Positions 1-8,438 of a stretch of DNA of 64,000 nt are shown here, piece after piece. The DNA lies in NCBI RefSeq assembly GCF_022570735.2, contig NZ_JANCNS010000001.1, forward strand, positions 496,001 to 560,000, written 5' to 3'. The position numbers and the translations under genes are program-made. Under the pieces are notes generated by a model. The model was not told the DNA's origin. It ran no database searches and saw nothing but the letters and a program-made list of their open reading frames with translations. The stretch's first letter is position 1; each line of letters begins with the position of its first letter. Source of the stretch: Christiangramia oceanisediminis (GTDB lineage Bacteria; Bacteroidota; Bacteroidia; Flavobacteriales; Flavobacteriaceae).

Positions 1-28
1 ATTTCAGAAGCTAAACCATAAAACAATC

Positions 29-1306
29 ATGAAAAAGCTACCTATAGTTTCAGCTCAGGAAGCCGTTGCAAAAATAAAATCCAACCAGCGTATTTTCTTC
101 CAGGGAGCCGCAATGACCCCAACCGTTCTGATAGATGCTCTTTGTGACAGGTTTGCCGAACTAAGAAATGTTGAGATCATCCAAATACATACAGAAGGAC
201 ATGCGAAGTATACCGAAGCCCCCTACAACGAATCTTTTAGGACCAATACCTGTTTTGTGGGTGGTAACGTTAGAAAAGCCGTGAATTCGAATTTTGGAGC
301 GTATATTCCTATTTTTCTAAGCGAGATCCACGTCCTTTTCAGAAAGAATATTCTTCCTTTAGACTGTGCCTTTATCCAGGTTTCTCCACCAGACAAACAC
401 GGATTTTGTTCTTTGGGCGTTTCTGTAGACATCACCCTGCCTGCCATTCAGCATGCAAAAACTGTCATCGCGCAGATCAATCCCAATGTCCCTAGGACCC
501 ACGGTGATGGCATCATACATATAGACAGGCTGGACGCCGCAGTGGAGGTAGATCAGCCCATCTTTGCTCATATGTTTACCCAACCCACTGAAATAGAAAA
601 AATGATAGGTGCCCATGTAGCCGGCTTAATAGAGGATGGAGCTACCCTACAAATGGGAATTGGCGGGATACCCAACGTGGTTTTAAACAATCTCACCAAT
701 CACAAAAGGCTTGGTATTCATACCGAAATGTTTTCAGACGGAGTCCTTCCTCTTATCGAAAAGGGAGTAATTACCGGGGAAGAAAAGGAGATCAAAACCG
801 GGAAACTGGTTACCTGCTTTGCGGTTGGATCTCAGAAACTATATGACTTCATAGACGACAACCCAATCGTTCACTTTAAGGAAGCAGCCTACACCAATGA
901 CACGGCCATCATCAGGCAGAATCCTAAGGTCACGGCCATCAACTCGGCGATCGAGATCGACCTTACCGGACAGGTATGTGCCGATACCATTGGGAAAATT
1001 CAGTATTCCGGCGTTGGAGGACAGATGGATTTTATAAGAGGTGCCGCCCTTTCTGAAGGAGGCAAGGCGATCATTGCCATGCCCTCTACCACCAGCAAGG
1101 GGATTTCGAAAATTGTTCCCTACCTCAGGGAAGGTGCCGGGGTAACGACCACCCGGGCGCACGTACATTATATCGCAACCGAATACGGGGTGGTAGATCT
1201 TTTTGGGAGGAACCTGAAACAGCGTGCTGAAGCCCTTATCTCGATTGCCCATCCAGATCACCGGGAAGAATTGTCGACACAGGCTTTTGAAAGACTGAAC
1301 ACCTGA
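29..1306 (+). CDS. Acetyl-CoA hydrolase/4-hydroxybutyrate CoA-transferase family protein
   Basis: Family I CoA-transferase of 425 residues, close to the usual length of butyrate/4-hydroxybutyrate/acetate CoA-transferases. The two-lobed fold is visible: the N-terminal lobe has GFCSLGVSVD near residue 125, and the C-terminal lobe has the CoA-binding glycine stretch QMGIGGIPN at about 208. HTEMFSDG follows, and Glu233 in it is the expected catalytic residue that forms the glutamyl-CoA intermediate. The likely reaction is CoA transfer between acetate and a C4 acid; the exact acid cannot be read from sequence. It stands alone, with no partner subunit, as normal for single-chain enzymes. It lies 7 kb from the 3-hydroxybutyrate dehydrogenase gene and could supply CoA transfer to that pathway, but this is only inference. 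Confidence 0.88.
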   Translation: MKKLPIVSAQEAVAKIKSNQRIFFQGAAMTPTVLIDALCDRFAELRNVEIIQIHTEGHAKYTEAPYNESFRTNTCFVGGNVRKAVNSNFGAYIPIFLSEIHVLFRKNILPLDCAFIQVSPPDKHGFCSLGVSVDITLPAIQHAKTVIAQINPNVPRTHGDGIIHIDRLDAAVEVDQPIFAHMFTQPTEIEKMIGAHVAGLIEDGATLQMGIGGIPNVVLNNLTNHKRLGIHTEMFSDGVLPLIEKGVITGEEKEIKTGKLVTCFAVGSQKLYDFIDDNPIVHFKEAAYTNDTAIIRQNPKVTAINSAIEIDLTGQVCADTIGKIQYSGVGGQMDFIRGAALSEGGKAIIAMPSTTSKGISKIVPYLREGAGVTTTRAHVHYIATEYGVVDLFGRNLKQRAEALISIAHPDHREELSTQAFERLNT

Positions 1307-1394
1307 TCTTTACAAAGCATCGAAAAGCTGAGGATCGTCATTTTTTAGGAAGACTCTGCAAGGTATTTTTACATGGTAATTAAAAAACGAAGCC

Positions 1395-1676
1395 ATGAAG
1401 TTATATACAAAATTATATGAAGATTTCAACGAAATGTACCTTGGATACGCCGGACTGGCCATTATCGCATCAAGCTGCCTTGGATCGATCGCTGCGATGT
1501 TGATATTGATGAATGGTCACGGTGTGGCAAATATGCTGCAGTTAATGGCGGTGGTAATAGTTTGTATGACCTTTAATGCTGCCGTACTGGCTCAATTAAA
1601 GACAAAATTCGTATTCAATAGCTTAATATTCAGCCTTCTTGTAAGTACGATCTTCATAGTAGTGAACCTCATTTAA
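1395..1676 (+). CDS. Small inner-membrane protein of unknown function
   Basis: A 93-residue protein that I do not recognise. It begins with a short polar stretch (about residues 1-14) and is then almost entirely hydrophobic, with three likely membrane helices near residues 16-38, 42-64 and 70-92, ending LIFSLLVSTIFIVVNLI. There are no conserved polar motifs suggesting catalysis. It starts 88 nt after the CoA-transferase stop and is followed directly by a strong intrinsic terminator, so it is either the last gene of that transcript or a single gene. Its clean ATG start, coding-like base use and terminator make it likely to be real. Confidence 0.65.
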   Translation: MKLYTKLYEDFNEMYLGYAGLAIIASSCLGSIAAMLILMNGHGVANMLQLMAVVIVCMTFNAAVLAQLKTKFVFNSLIFSLLVSTIFIVVNLI

Positions 1677-1704
1677 AAAAAAATTTGAATAAGCCTTTTT
1701 CAGG

Positions 1705-1756
1705 TCGCCTTTTCTGAATTTCATTGGAGTGATTCGGAAAGGGCGATCGTTTTTTT
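1705..1756 (+). terminator. Intrinsic terminator after the small membrane protein
   Basis: A 14-bp stem with two G-T wobbles (TCGCCTTTTCTGAA pairing with TTCGGAAAGGGCGA), followed two bases later by a run of seven T. Confidence 0.8.
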
Positions 1757-1940
1757 AGTATGGAGTAGTTAGTATTGAGATGTGAGATTTTAGATGTGAG
1801 ATTTTAGAAGTACGAATTATGAAAATTTTTAATGGCTCCTATGGCCACGGATGCACGGATAAGTTGATATTCCCTAGTTGATTGACTGTCAACTAAAAAA
1901 ACGGCCTATCGAAAGTTTTACAGATAAATTTTCATCAGTT

Positions 1941-1959
1941 AGGCTTCGACTCCGCTCAG
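1941..1959 (+). repeat. Dispersed repeat, copy 1
   Basis: AGGCTTCGACTCCGCTCAG. The same word recurs at 2131 and, in reverse complement, at 20064 and 20116 (the latter two extended to 25 nt). Such short dispersed elements are common between genes in flavobacterial chromosomes. Confidence 0.75.
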
Positions 1960-2130
1960 TTAAGGCTCCGTTCGAGAGATTTAAAGCCACGAATGCACTA
2001 ATATTTTCTCCTCAAGCTGTCACTTCGAGCACTTCGGCTACGCTCAGTACAGGCTCCTTCGAGAAGAAAGCGAGAGGTGTCAAAACCATGAAATCGAAGA
2101 ATGGAAAGAAAGGATGTATGACTAATTTAA

Positions 2131-2156
2131 AGGCTTCGACTCCGCTCAGCCTGACA
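2131..2156 (+). repeat. Dispersed repeat, copy 2 (full length)
   Basis: Full-length copy of the same element, including its CCTGACA end. Its 25-nt core is the exact reverse complement of 20116-20140. Confidence 0.8.
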
Positions 2157-2216
2157 CTCACTTTACTCAATTCTGATTATTGAACACTGAATACTGACTA
2201 CTGAATACTGAAAACT

Positions 2217-2249
2217 AAAAAAGCCCAAACTTTTCAGTTTGGGCTTTTT
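2217..2249. terminator. Intrinsic terminator behind the tRNA remnant
   Basis: Stem AAGCCCAAAC / GTTTGGGCTT around a TTTTCA loop, with A and T runs on both sides so it can work in either direction. It shares the TTTTCAG loop and its position relative to a tRNA 3' end with the terminator at 2341-2370, so the two appear to be duplicates. Confidence 0.8.
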
Positions 2250-2276
2250 GTTGGCCTACCAGGGCTCCCTTAGACG
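2250..2276 (-). pseudogene. Remnant of a tRNA-Gln 3' end
   Basis: On the + strand the first 18 bases (GTTGGCCTACCAGGGCTC) match the 3' end of the intact tRNA-Gln at 2378-2395 with a single difference; after that the match breaks down apart from TTAGAC. Only the acceptor 3' strand and part of the T arm remain, with no anticodon or D arm. It is followed by its own terminator (2217-2249), as the intact gene is. It may be the relic of a tandem tRNA-Gln copy or the scar of an element that recombined at a tRNA 3' end. Confidence 0.65.
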
Positions 2277-2340
2277 AAGTTTATATTGAGGGAAGACGAA
2301 ATGCCCAGGATTAACTTCCCGCCCTTCAGAATTCGACATA

Positions 2341-2370
2341 AAAAAACCCGACCTTTTCAGATCGGGTTTT
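2341..2370. terminator. Terminator of tRNA-Gln
   Basis: AACCCGA / TCGGGTT stem with flanking A and T runs, located 8 nt beyond the 3' end of the tRNA on the minus strand. Confidence 0.8.
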
Positions 2371-2378
2371 GCACTTTG

Positions 2379-2451
2379 TTGGCCTACTAGGGCTCGAACC
2401 TAGACTCTTCTGGACCAAAACCAGACGTGTTGCCAGTTACACCATAGGCCA
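2379..2451 (-). tRNA. tRNA-Gln (anticodon TTG)
   Basis: Read on the minus strand, the acceptor stem TGGCCTA pairs with TAGGCCA followed by discriminator A. The anticodon arm is TCTGG-TTTTGGT-CCAGA, giving anticodon TTG, and the T arm carries GGTTCGAGCC. The length is 73 nt and the CCA end is not encoded. A Bacteroidota-type promoter lies immediately upstream and a terminator downstream, so it is transcribed alone. A broken partial copy lies about 100 bp downstream. Confidence 0.96.
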
Positions 2452-2468
2452 ATGCTTAAATGCGGATG

Positions 2469-2499
2469 CAAATTTAAAACAAACTTTAATTTACACAAA
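2469..2499 (-). promoter_or_regulatory. Promoter of tRNA-Gln
   Basis: On the minus strand TTTG (2499-2496), 19 nt, then TAAATTTG (2476-2469). This exactly matches the Bacteroidota -33/-7 consensus TTTG-N19-TAnnTTTG, and the tRNA begins 17 nt downstream. Confidence 0.8.
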
Positions 2500-2664
2500 C
2501 TTTTTCTGAAGATTTTCCTGAAAAAATTCAAAAAATTCAGCCTAAAAATACTGCCCTATTCATTTTCAGAGCTTTCCTAAAATAATCGCTTTTATACATC
2601 GTTTTGAAAGCATTCGGCATTTTATTATTAAATTCGCCACTTTAGTAGAACTACACGAGTATTT

Positions 2665-5600
2665 ATGACAGATTTTAACTTTAGCAAGTGGAACAAAATC
2701 CTGGGATGGCTGGTTTTTGTGATCGCTTTGACTACCTATACGCTTACTCTTGAGCCAACGGCAAGTTTCTGGGATGCCGGTGAATATATAGCAACTTCTG
2801 CGAATCTTGAAGTAGGCCACCCACCGGGCGCTCCTTTTTACCAGATGATGGGTGCATTCTTCGCAACTTTTGCCCCCGATAATGGTTCGGTAGCGCTGAT
2901 GATCAATTTCATGTCTGGCTTTGCCAGTGCTGTGGCCATCATGTTCATGTTCTGGTCTATCACTATCCTGATATTGAAAATTGCAGGGCCTGTTGAAAAG
3001 TTAAGTTCTACACGAAAAATAGCCATTTTGGGCAGCTCCATGGTGGGCTCTCTTGCCTTCACCTTCAGCGACAGCTTCTGGTTCAATGCCGTGGAAGCCG
3101 AGGTATACGCCATGGCCGCCTGCTTTATGTCCGTCATGTTCTACCTGGGACTTTTATGGGAACGCGATATGTTTAAACCACGAGGCAATCGATGGATCAT
3201 CCTGATCTCCCTGGTTATTGGCCTGTCATTTGGAGTTCACTTTATGGGCCTTCTTACTTTGCCGGCCATCGGATTTCTGTATTTCTTTAAGAACTATAAA
3301 AAAGTTACCGTTAAGAATTTTATCATTGCCAATATAGTAGTGGTAGCCGTTTTGATGTTCATTTTCAAACTGCTTCTACCTTATACCCTCACGTTCTTCT
3401 CGGCTTCTGAACTGTTCTTTACCAACAGCCTGGGGATGCCATTTAACACGGGAACCATTATTGCGCTATTGGTGATCGTTGCTGCCTTTTATTTCCTGAT
3501 CAATTACACCCGCAAAAAGGAACTATATAAATACAACACGCTTTTATTATGTATACTTTTCGTACTGATAGGTTTTTCAAGCTGGGTGATGCTACCTATT
3601 CGAAGTAACGCGCCTACAGTGATCAACGAGAACAGCCCAGATAACGCACGAGAGCTGCTCGCCTATTACAACCGTGAGCAGTACGGGGAGACCCACCTTT
3701 TCTACGGTCCGCAATGGACTGAAATGTATGCCGGCCTGGACCCGGACAATCCATACGACGATGCCAAACCAAAATATGAAAAGGACGAAGAACTTGGAAA
3801 ATATGTGATCGTTAATGATTATAAGAACGCCAAGCAAAACCTGGACGACGACCATAAAGCAATTCTTCCCAGGATGTGGAGTACAGAGCATGCAGTGAAT
3901 TATATGGAATTTACCGGTCCGCTGGACTTCACCGTAAAACCTGAATATCAAAGCGAAGACCGACTGATCTCGGCTGTGAATGAATTCAAAAACCAGTATT
4001 CGCGAGGGGAACGCAGCCTGGAAGATTATCATGAATTCCTGAGGCAATTCAGTGATTACCTGGATGTTCAAAAACCGAGTTTTGCCAAGAACATGGGCTA
4101 TCTTTTTGAATACCAGATAGGCTATATGTACTGGAGATATTTCATGTGGAACTTCGTGGGAAGACAGGATGATGTACAGGGAAAATACAGCGACCTGCAT
4201 GGAAACTGGCTTAGCGGCATCAATTTTATTGATGAGATGCACCTTGGTTCGCAGGAAGACCTGCCCAGTGACGCAAAGAATAACAAGGCGCGTAATACCT
4301 ATTATTTCCTTCCCCTAATTCTTGGACTTATAGGTCTCATTTTTCATCTGAAAAGAGATAAAAAGAATTTCTGGGTGCTGATGGTGTTTTTCCTGTTTAC
4401 GGGAATCGCCCTGAAGATCTACCTGAACGAAAGGCCATTTGAACCTCGAGAAAGGGATTATGCCCTGGTTGGATCGTTCTATGTCTTTGCCATGTGGATC
4501 GGGTTCGGGGTATATGCTCTTTACGACAAGCTGAAGGCCTCAATTAGTCCGAAAATAGTCGCACCCGTAGTAATAGCAGGTAGTTTGCTTTGTGTTCCGG
4601 TATTGATGGCTTCAGAAAACTGGGACGACCATGACCGCTCGGGAAGGGATACTGCCTTTATCATGGCGAAAATGTACCTCGATTCTGTAGACGAGAACGG
4701 GATCCTGTTCACCATAGGTGATAACGACACCTTTGCCCTGTGGTATGTTCAGCAAATCGAGAAATACCGAACCGATGTGCGAATCGTTAACACCAGCCTG
4801 CTGGCTACCGACTGGTATATAGACCAGATGAAGCGGAAGGCCTTTGAAAGCGACCCGGTACCATCACAACTGGACAACGACTTTTACAATGGTAAGAACG
4901 ATGCCATTTTCTTACGAGAGGTAACCCAGGATACCATCCTGATAAGCACCTGGATGAACTATATTGAAAATAGCGATCCCCGAACCCAGGCCGAACTTCA
5001 GAGCGGAACCATGATCAATACATTCCCAACTCGTTACGTTCGCATCCCGGTTGATAAGCAAACGGTTCTTGAAAACAATATTGTTGATGAATCGGAAGCC
5101 GATGAGATCGTGGATCATATTGATATCGAGATCGGCACACAGGTACTTTACAAGAACAGACTGCTTATGCTTGACATCCTGGCCAATAATGATTGGAAAA
5201 GGCCCATCTATTTCACTGGCGGAAGCTTTGGAGACGAAGATTATCTTTGGATGAAAGATTACCTCCAACTGGAAGGTGTTACTTATAAACTGGTACCAAT
5301 AAGAACACCGGTAGATCCTAGAAACCCGTTCGATATGGGAAGGGTGAATACCGAAAAGATGTACAATATCGTAAAGAACTGGGATTGGGGAAATATGGGA
5401 TCACCTGATATTTACCATGATCCCGAAACCCGTAAGAATTCCATCACCTACCGAAGCAACCTTGCCAGGCTGGTAGAAAACCTACTTACCGAAGGTGATA
5501 CCATCCATGCCGAAGAGATCCTTGATCTTGGAATGGAGAACATGCCGGTTGAATATTATGATTATTACACCCTGCTTGAACCCTTTATCAGCGGTTATTA

Positions 5601-5979
5601 CGAGGTGAACGAACCTCAAAAGGGACGTGAGATATGGGAAAAGGTGGTGACCAAACACCAGGAAAATCTTCGATTCTTCAGCAACTGGGATGTAGACAGG
5701 CAGTATTTATATGCCGATGAGATCATAACCGAAATGGAACGCTATCGCGGGCTCATCAACCTTCTTTCAGTTTATGAAGATGCCGCCACGGTAAGGGAAA
5801 AGGCCGAAGAATTTAACAGTTATCTTAAGCTGTTCAGGCATTTCTACCGGGATGAAGAACAAATAGAGACCTCTTCTTTCGAAGACCAGCTCAACGAAGA
5901 AATGTTACAACAGGGACTTGACGGTAGCACCCCTCCTTCAGAATTAGATTCCCTGGCGATCGACTCTCTAGAAGAATAA
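2665..5979 (+). CDS. DUF2723 family giant membrane protein (GT-C-like)
   Basis: A 1104-residue membrane protein with the DUF2723 signature at its N terminus: a first helix (about 10-30), then FWDAGEY (residues 36-42) and GHPPGAP at about 51-57. This is the acidic-loop layout seen in GT-C glycosyltransferases that use lipid-linked sugar donors. Further helices lie at about 75-105, 120-165, 175-245 and 265-310. After a long soluble loop come more helices near residues 545-660, and then a soluble C-terminal half of about 450 residues ending in an acidic tail. The family is common in Bacteroidota. A role in adding sugars to proteins or surface polymers is inferred from fold type, not shown here. 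A strong terminator follows. Confidence 0.82.
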   Translation: MTDFNFSKWNKILGWLVFVIALTTYTLTLEPTASFWDAGEYIATSANLEVGHPPGAPFYQMMGAFFATFAPDNGSVALMINFMSGFASAVAIMFMFWSITILILKIAGPVEKLSSTRKIAILGSSMVGSLAFTFSDSFWFNAVEAEVYAMAACFMSVMFYLGLLWERDMFKPRGNRWIILISLVIGLSFGVHFMGLLTLPAIGFLYFFKNYKKVTVKNFIIANIVVVAVLMFIFKLLLPYTLTFFSASELFFTNSLGMPFNTGTIIALLVIVAAFYFLINYTRKKELYKYNTLLLCILFVLIGFSSWVMLPIRSNAPTVINENSPDNARELLAYYNREQYGETHLFYGPQWTEMYAGLDPDNPYDDAKPKYEKDEELGKYVIVNDYKNAKQNLDDDHKAILPRMWSTEHAVNYMEFTGPLDFTVKPEYQSEDRLISAVNEFKNQYSRGERSLEDYHEFLRQFSDYLDVQKPSFAKNMGYLFEYQIGYMYWRYFMWNFVGRQDDVQGKYSDLHGNWLSGINFIDEMHLGSQEDLPSDAKNNKARNTYYFLPLILGLIGLIFHLKRDKKNFWVLMVFFLFTGIALKIYLNERPFEPRERDYALVGSFYVFAMWIGFGVYALYDKLKASISPKIVAPVVIAGSLLCVPVLMASENWDDHDRSGRDTAFIMAKMYLDSVDENGILFTIGDNDTFALWYVQQIEKYRTDVRIVNTSLLATDWYIDQMKRKAFESDPVPSQLDNDFYNGKNDAIFLREVTQDTILISTWMNYIENSDPRTQAELQSGTMINTFPTRYVRIPVDKQTVLENNIVDESEADEIVDHIDIEIGTQVLYKNRLLMLDILANNDWKRPIYFTGGSFGDEDYLWMKDYLQLEGVTYKLVPIRTPVDPRNPFDMGRVNTEKMYNIVKNWDWGNMGSPDIYHDPETRKNSITYRSNLARLVENLLTEGDTIHAEEILDLGMENMPVEYYDYYTLLEPFISGYYEVNEPQKGREIWEKVVTKHQENLRFFSNWDVDRQYLYADEIITEMERYRGLINLLSVYEDAATVREKAEEFNSYLKLFRHFYRDEEQIETSSFEDQLNEEMLQQGLDGSTPPSELDSLAIDSLEE

Positions 5980-5985
5980 GACTTT

Positions 5986-6017
5986 AAAGAGCCTGAAATG
6001 ATTCAGGCTCTTTTTTT
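5986..6017 (+). terminator. Terminator after the DUF2723 gene
   Basis: AAAGAGCCTGAA / TTCAGGCTCTTT stem with ATG/A loop, then seven T. It ends 12 nt before the next gene's start. Confidence 0.88.
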
Positions 6018-6028
6018 ACCTTCCATGT

Positions 6029-6727
6029 ATGAAATTATTTCTGGCAAAGTATCCGGGATTGCTGAAAAGACTCTACCCTGGCAGGATTACTCGATTGCCG
6101 GAAAAAGAGGCTATTTATCTAACTTTTGACGATGGCCCGGTTCCCGAAGTCTCGCCCTGGGTTATGGAAGAACTAAAGAAATATGATGCCAAAGCCACTT
6201 TCTTCTGTATTGGCGATAATGTGAAAAAACATCCGGAAATCTTTAAGCTTCTGCTGAAGGAAGGTCATGCTGTGGGAAACCATACGTTTAATCATTTAAA
6301 CGGCTGGAAAACCTCTTTGGATGCATTTATTAAAAATACGCTGAAGGCTGAAGAAGCCATGAGCGACATTGAAAGTTTCAGGCAAGAATCAAAAAACAAT
6401 TCCGGTAAAAATTCCATCGAACATACAACTCCCAACTACCCACTCTTTCGCCCTCCATATGGCCGCATCAAAAATTCACAGGCTGGCAAATTGAACCTGC
6501 TAGGATACAAAATCCTGATGTGGGATGTGCTCAGCGGTGATTATGACCAGGAGATTTCAGCTGAAAACTGTTATAGGAATGTGATTAAAAACGCAACTGC
6601 AGGAAGTACCATTGTTTTTCATGACAGCCTGAAAGCTGAAAAAAACCTTCGTGAAGTTCTTCCGAAAGTGCTTGTATATTATGCTAAGAAGGGATTCAAA
6701 TTCCGAAGTCTTAAAGATATTCTTTAA
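6029..6727 (+). CDS. Polysaccharide deacetylase (NodB domain)
   Basis: A 232-residue carbohydrate esterase family 4 domain covering nearly the whole protein. The NodB motifs are visible in order: LTFDDGP near residue 31 (catalytic base and metal-binding Asp), HTFNH near 81 (the two metal His), RPPYG near 139, a WDV at about 162, and FHDS near 194. There is no signal peptide; the N terminus (KLFLAKYPGLLKRLYPGRI) is basic and amphipathic. This family removes N- or O-acetyl groups from peptidoglycan or other polysaccharides; the substrate cannot be named. The insert at about 110-130 (rich in Ser, Asn and Lys) is longer than typical. The 3' end overlaps the convergent thioredoxin-fold gene by 17 bp. 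Confidence 0.88.
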   Translation: MKLFLAKYPGLLKRLYPGRITRLPEKEAIYLTFDDGPVPEVSPWVMEELKKYDAKATFFCIGDNVKKHPEIFKLLLKEGHAVGNHTFNHLNGWKTSLDAFIKNTLKAEEAMSDIESFRQESKNNSGKNSIEHTTPNYPLFRPPYGRIKNSQAGKLNLLGYKILMWDVLSGDYDQEISAENCYRNVIKNATAGSTIVFHDSLKAEKNLREVLPKVLVYYAKKGFKFRSLKDIL

Positions 6728-7007
6728 GCAAACCAATTAAAGTATTGGCATCCTGTTCACCGCTATGCCGCCATTTCATCTCCCCAGACTTATATATCAT
6801 CAAAGTGGGCAAACCTTTAACCCTAAGTGCTTCGGCCAGTTGTGAATTCTTATCTACATCTATCTTGATCACCTTGGCCTTGTCTCCCATAGCAGCCGCA
6901 ACGTCTCGTAAAACCGGATGCATGGCCACTGAAGATTCATTCCACTCTGTATAAAAATCGAGCAATACCGGGATCTTAAGATCTACTAATTCACCAAATT
7001 TTGACAT
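6711..7007 (-). CDS. Thioredoxin-fold protein lacking the CXXC motif
   Basis: A 98-residue single thioredoxin fold. VLLDFYTEW matches the strand that leads into the thioredoxin active site, but the WCGPC position reads WNESS, so both redox cysteines are absent. The cis-proline stretch (GLPTLMIY, about residues 64-71) is intact, as is the IDVDKN strand. The protein contains no cysteine at all, so disulfide exchange is ruled out and a binding or structural role is more likely. Cysteine-less thioredoxin-like proteins do occur in flavobacteria. It converges on the deacetylase gene with a 17-bp overlap. Confidence 0.8.
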   Translation of the reverse strand: MSKFGELVDLKIPVLLDFYTEWNESSVAMHPVLRDVAAAMGDKAKVIKIDVDKNSQLAEALRVKGLPTLMIYKSGEMKWRHSGEQDANTLIGLLKEYL

Positions 7008-7081
7008 AATTCAGTATTTAAACCGGGGCCTTTTGAGAACAGCCCCTGCCAGTTACTATCAAATATAGCAAATTCTTCGAA

Positions 7082-8308
7082 TTAAGCGGGTTTAGGACCC
7101 TTTTTCAATTCTATCACGCTAATCTCCGGCCAGATTCCCACACGGCCAGGATAAGCAAGGAAACCGAAGCCGCGGTTCACATTGATATACCTGCCTGATT
7201 CTTCGTAAATTCCAGCCCAGTGCTTGTATCGGTACTGAACCGGGCTCCACCTGAACCAACCCGGGATCTCGATGCCGAACTGCATTCCATGAGTATGTCC
7301 GCTAAGGGTAAGGTGGTAATGCTTATCGTGCTTTTTAACCTCTTCTTCCCAGTGTGAAGGGTCGTGACTCAATAGCACTTTAAAATCATCATTTGAAACT
7401 CCTTCACCGGCTTTCTCCAGGTCACCGGCTTTTTTGAAACCACCAATTCCCCAGTTCTCTACGCCTACCAGGGCGATGCGTTCCCCGTTCTTTTCAATGA
7501 AACGGTTTTCGTTAAGCATAAGATCCCAACCCATTTCGGCATGTGTCTTCTTCAGGCGATCCAGGTTTTCCCTTTTCGCGTCTCCCGACTCCCAGTTATG
7601 ATAATCTCCGTAGTCATGATTTCCCAATATAGAGTAAACTCCATCTTTTGCATTTACTTTCGAAAACAGGTCTTTCCAGTCATCCATTTCAGAAGCCAGG
7701 TTGTTGACCAGGTCCCCGGTGAATACCACCAGATCTGAATCCTGTTCCTTCAGCAGGTCGATACCATACTGTATCTTCTCCTTGTTATCAAAACTCCCGC
7801 TATGGATATCACTGATCTGGCTTATGCGATACCCGTCAAAAGATTCAGGAAGGTCATCAAAATACAGGGTATATCGTAACACCCTGAAGTCATACCGTCC
7901 TTTATACATTCCGTATAACAAAGAAGCAAACGGAATTGCTGCAAGACCAAGAGCCACGGTGCTTAGAAATTTCCTCCTGGACGGAATGGAAAAACTTTCA
8001 CTGGACCCAAATAATTTCTGATAAGTGGCAAGCGGAATTCGGACGATATCCTCCCCAAGCATAAATACGCTTAAGACAATCTTAGATGCAAAGAAGGCCA
8101 GAAAAAGGCCTATCGCATAGCCTCTTGCGCCGGCAAAGGTTCCTCCTCCAGAAGACTGGTTGAACTGGTAAAAAAGATTCGCGATCACCAGGAGAGAAAG
8201 CACAAAATAGGCAATGGCGATCCAGGTATTTTTGGAAAGGCTTCTTACAGCCTGGTAAGCATAAATGTCAACTATCAAATAAATGACCAACAGGATGATC
8301 CAGCGCAT
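7082..8308 (-). CDS. Membrane-anchored metallophosphoesterase (YkuE-like)
   Basis: A 408-residue protein with four likely membrane helices at the N terminus (about 1-20, 27-48, 62-85 and 113-130) and a C-terminal calcineurin-like phosphoesterase domain. Dimetal motifs appear in the usual order: ISDIHSGSF near 165, VFTGDLVNN near 195, LGNHDYGD near 229, LSHDPSHW near 313 and SGHTHGMQFG near 336. The domain faces the periplasm if the topology is standard. Family members hydrolyse phosphoesters such as UDP-diacylglucosamine or nucleotides; the substrate here is unknown. A near-consensus -7 box (TATATTCG, minus strand, 8330-8323) lies just upstream. Confidence 0.88.
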   Translation of the reverse strand: MRWIILLVIYLIVDIYAYQAVRSLSKNTWIAIAYFVLSLLVIANLFYQFNQSSGGGTFAGARGYAIGLFLAFFASKIVLSVFMLGEDIVRIPLATYQKLFGSSESFSIPSRRKFLSTVALGLAAIPFASLLYGMYKGRYDFRVLRYTLYFDDLPESFDGYRISQISDIHSGSFDNKEKIQYGIDLLKEQDSDLVVFTGDLVNNLASEMDDWKDLFSKVNAKDGVYSILGNHDYGDYHNWESGDAKRENLDRLKKTHAEMGWDLMLNENRFIEKNGERIALVGVENWGIGGFKKAGDLEKAGEGVSNDDFKVLLSHDPSHWEEEVKKHDKHYHLTLSGHTHGMQFGIEIPGWFRWSPVQYRYKHWAGIYEESGRYINVNRGFGFLAYPGRVGIWPEISVIELKKGPKPA

Positions 8309-8381
8309 GGCAAATTTTTATGCGAATATACCGTGATTCCTGATTGTGACAGAGAATTTCTGTTCATTTTAACTGATAACA

Positions 8382-8418
8382 AAATAGGCAGGACAAATAA
8401 TTTACGCCCTGCCTATTT
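8382..8418 (-). terminator. Terminator of the hydroxybutyrate cluster
   Basis: AAATAGGCAGG / CCTGCCTATTT, an 11-bp perfect stem with a loop of about 15 nt. It lies 20 nt beyond the stop of the 3-hydroxybutyrate dehydrogenase gene and also sits beyond the divergent phosphoesterase promoter. Confidence 0.7.
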
Positions 8419-8438
8419 CAACCTAAACAAACTATAAA

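Larger units (their letters stand above)
1757..2216. other. Repeat-rich gene-free stretch
   Basis: No convincing gene. The stretch holds a 14-bp direct repeat (AGATGTGAGATTTT, two adjacent copies from 1778), two copies of a dispersed element containing GGCTTCGACTCCGCTCAG (1941-1959 and 2131-2156), a decayed third copy near 2035-2065, and a low-complexity run of ACTGAATACTG-like words at 2185-2215. A 101-codon reading frame across this stretch is made of these repeats and is not credible as a gene. Confidence 0.7.

Noticed and set aside
1878-2183. 101-codon frame in the repeat-rich gap after the small membrane protein
   Set aside because: It is made of dispersed repeat units found elsewhere in both orientations and has Ser/Leu/Arg-rich junk composition.
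3592-4242. 216-codon frame on the minus strand inside the DUF2723 gene
   Set aside because: It is antisense to a well-supported gene whose protein has family motifs; the antisense product has none.
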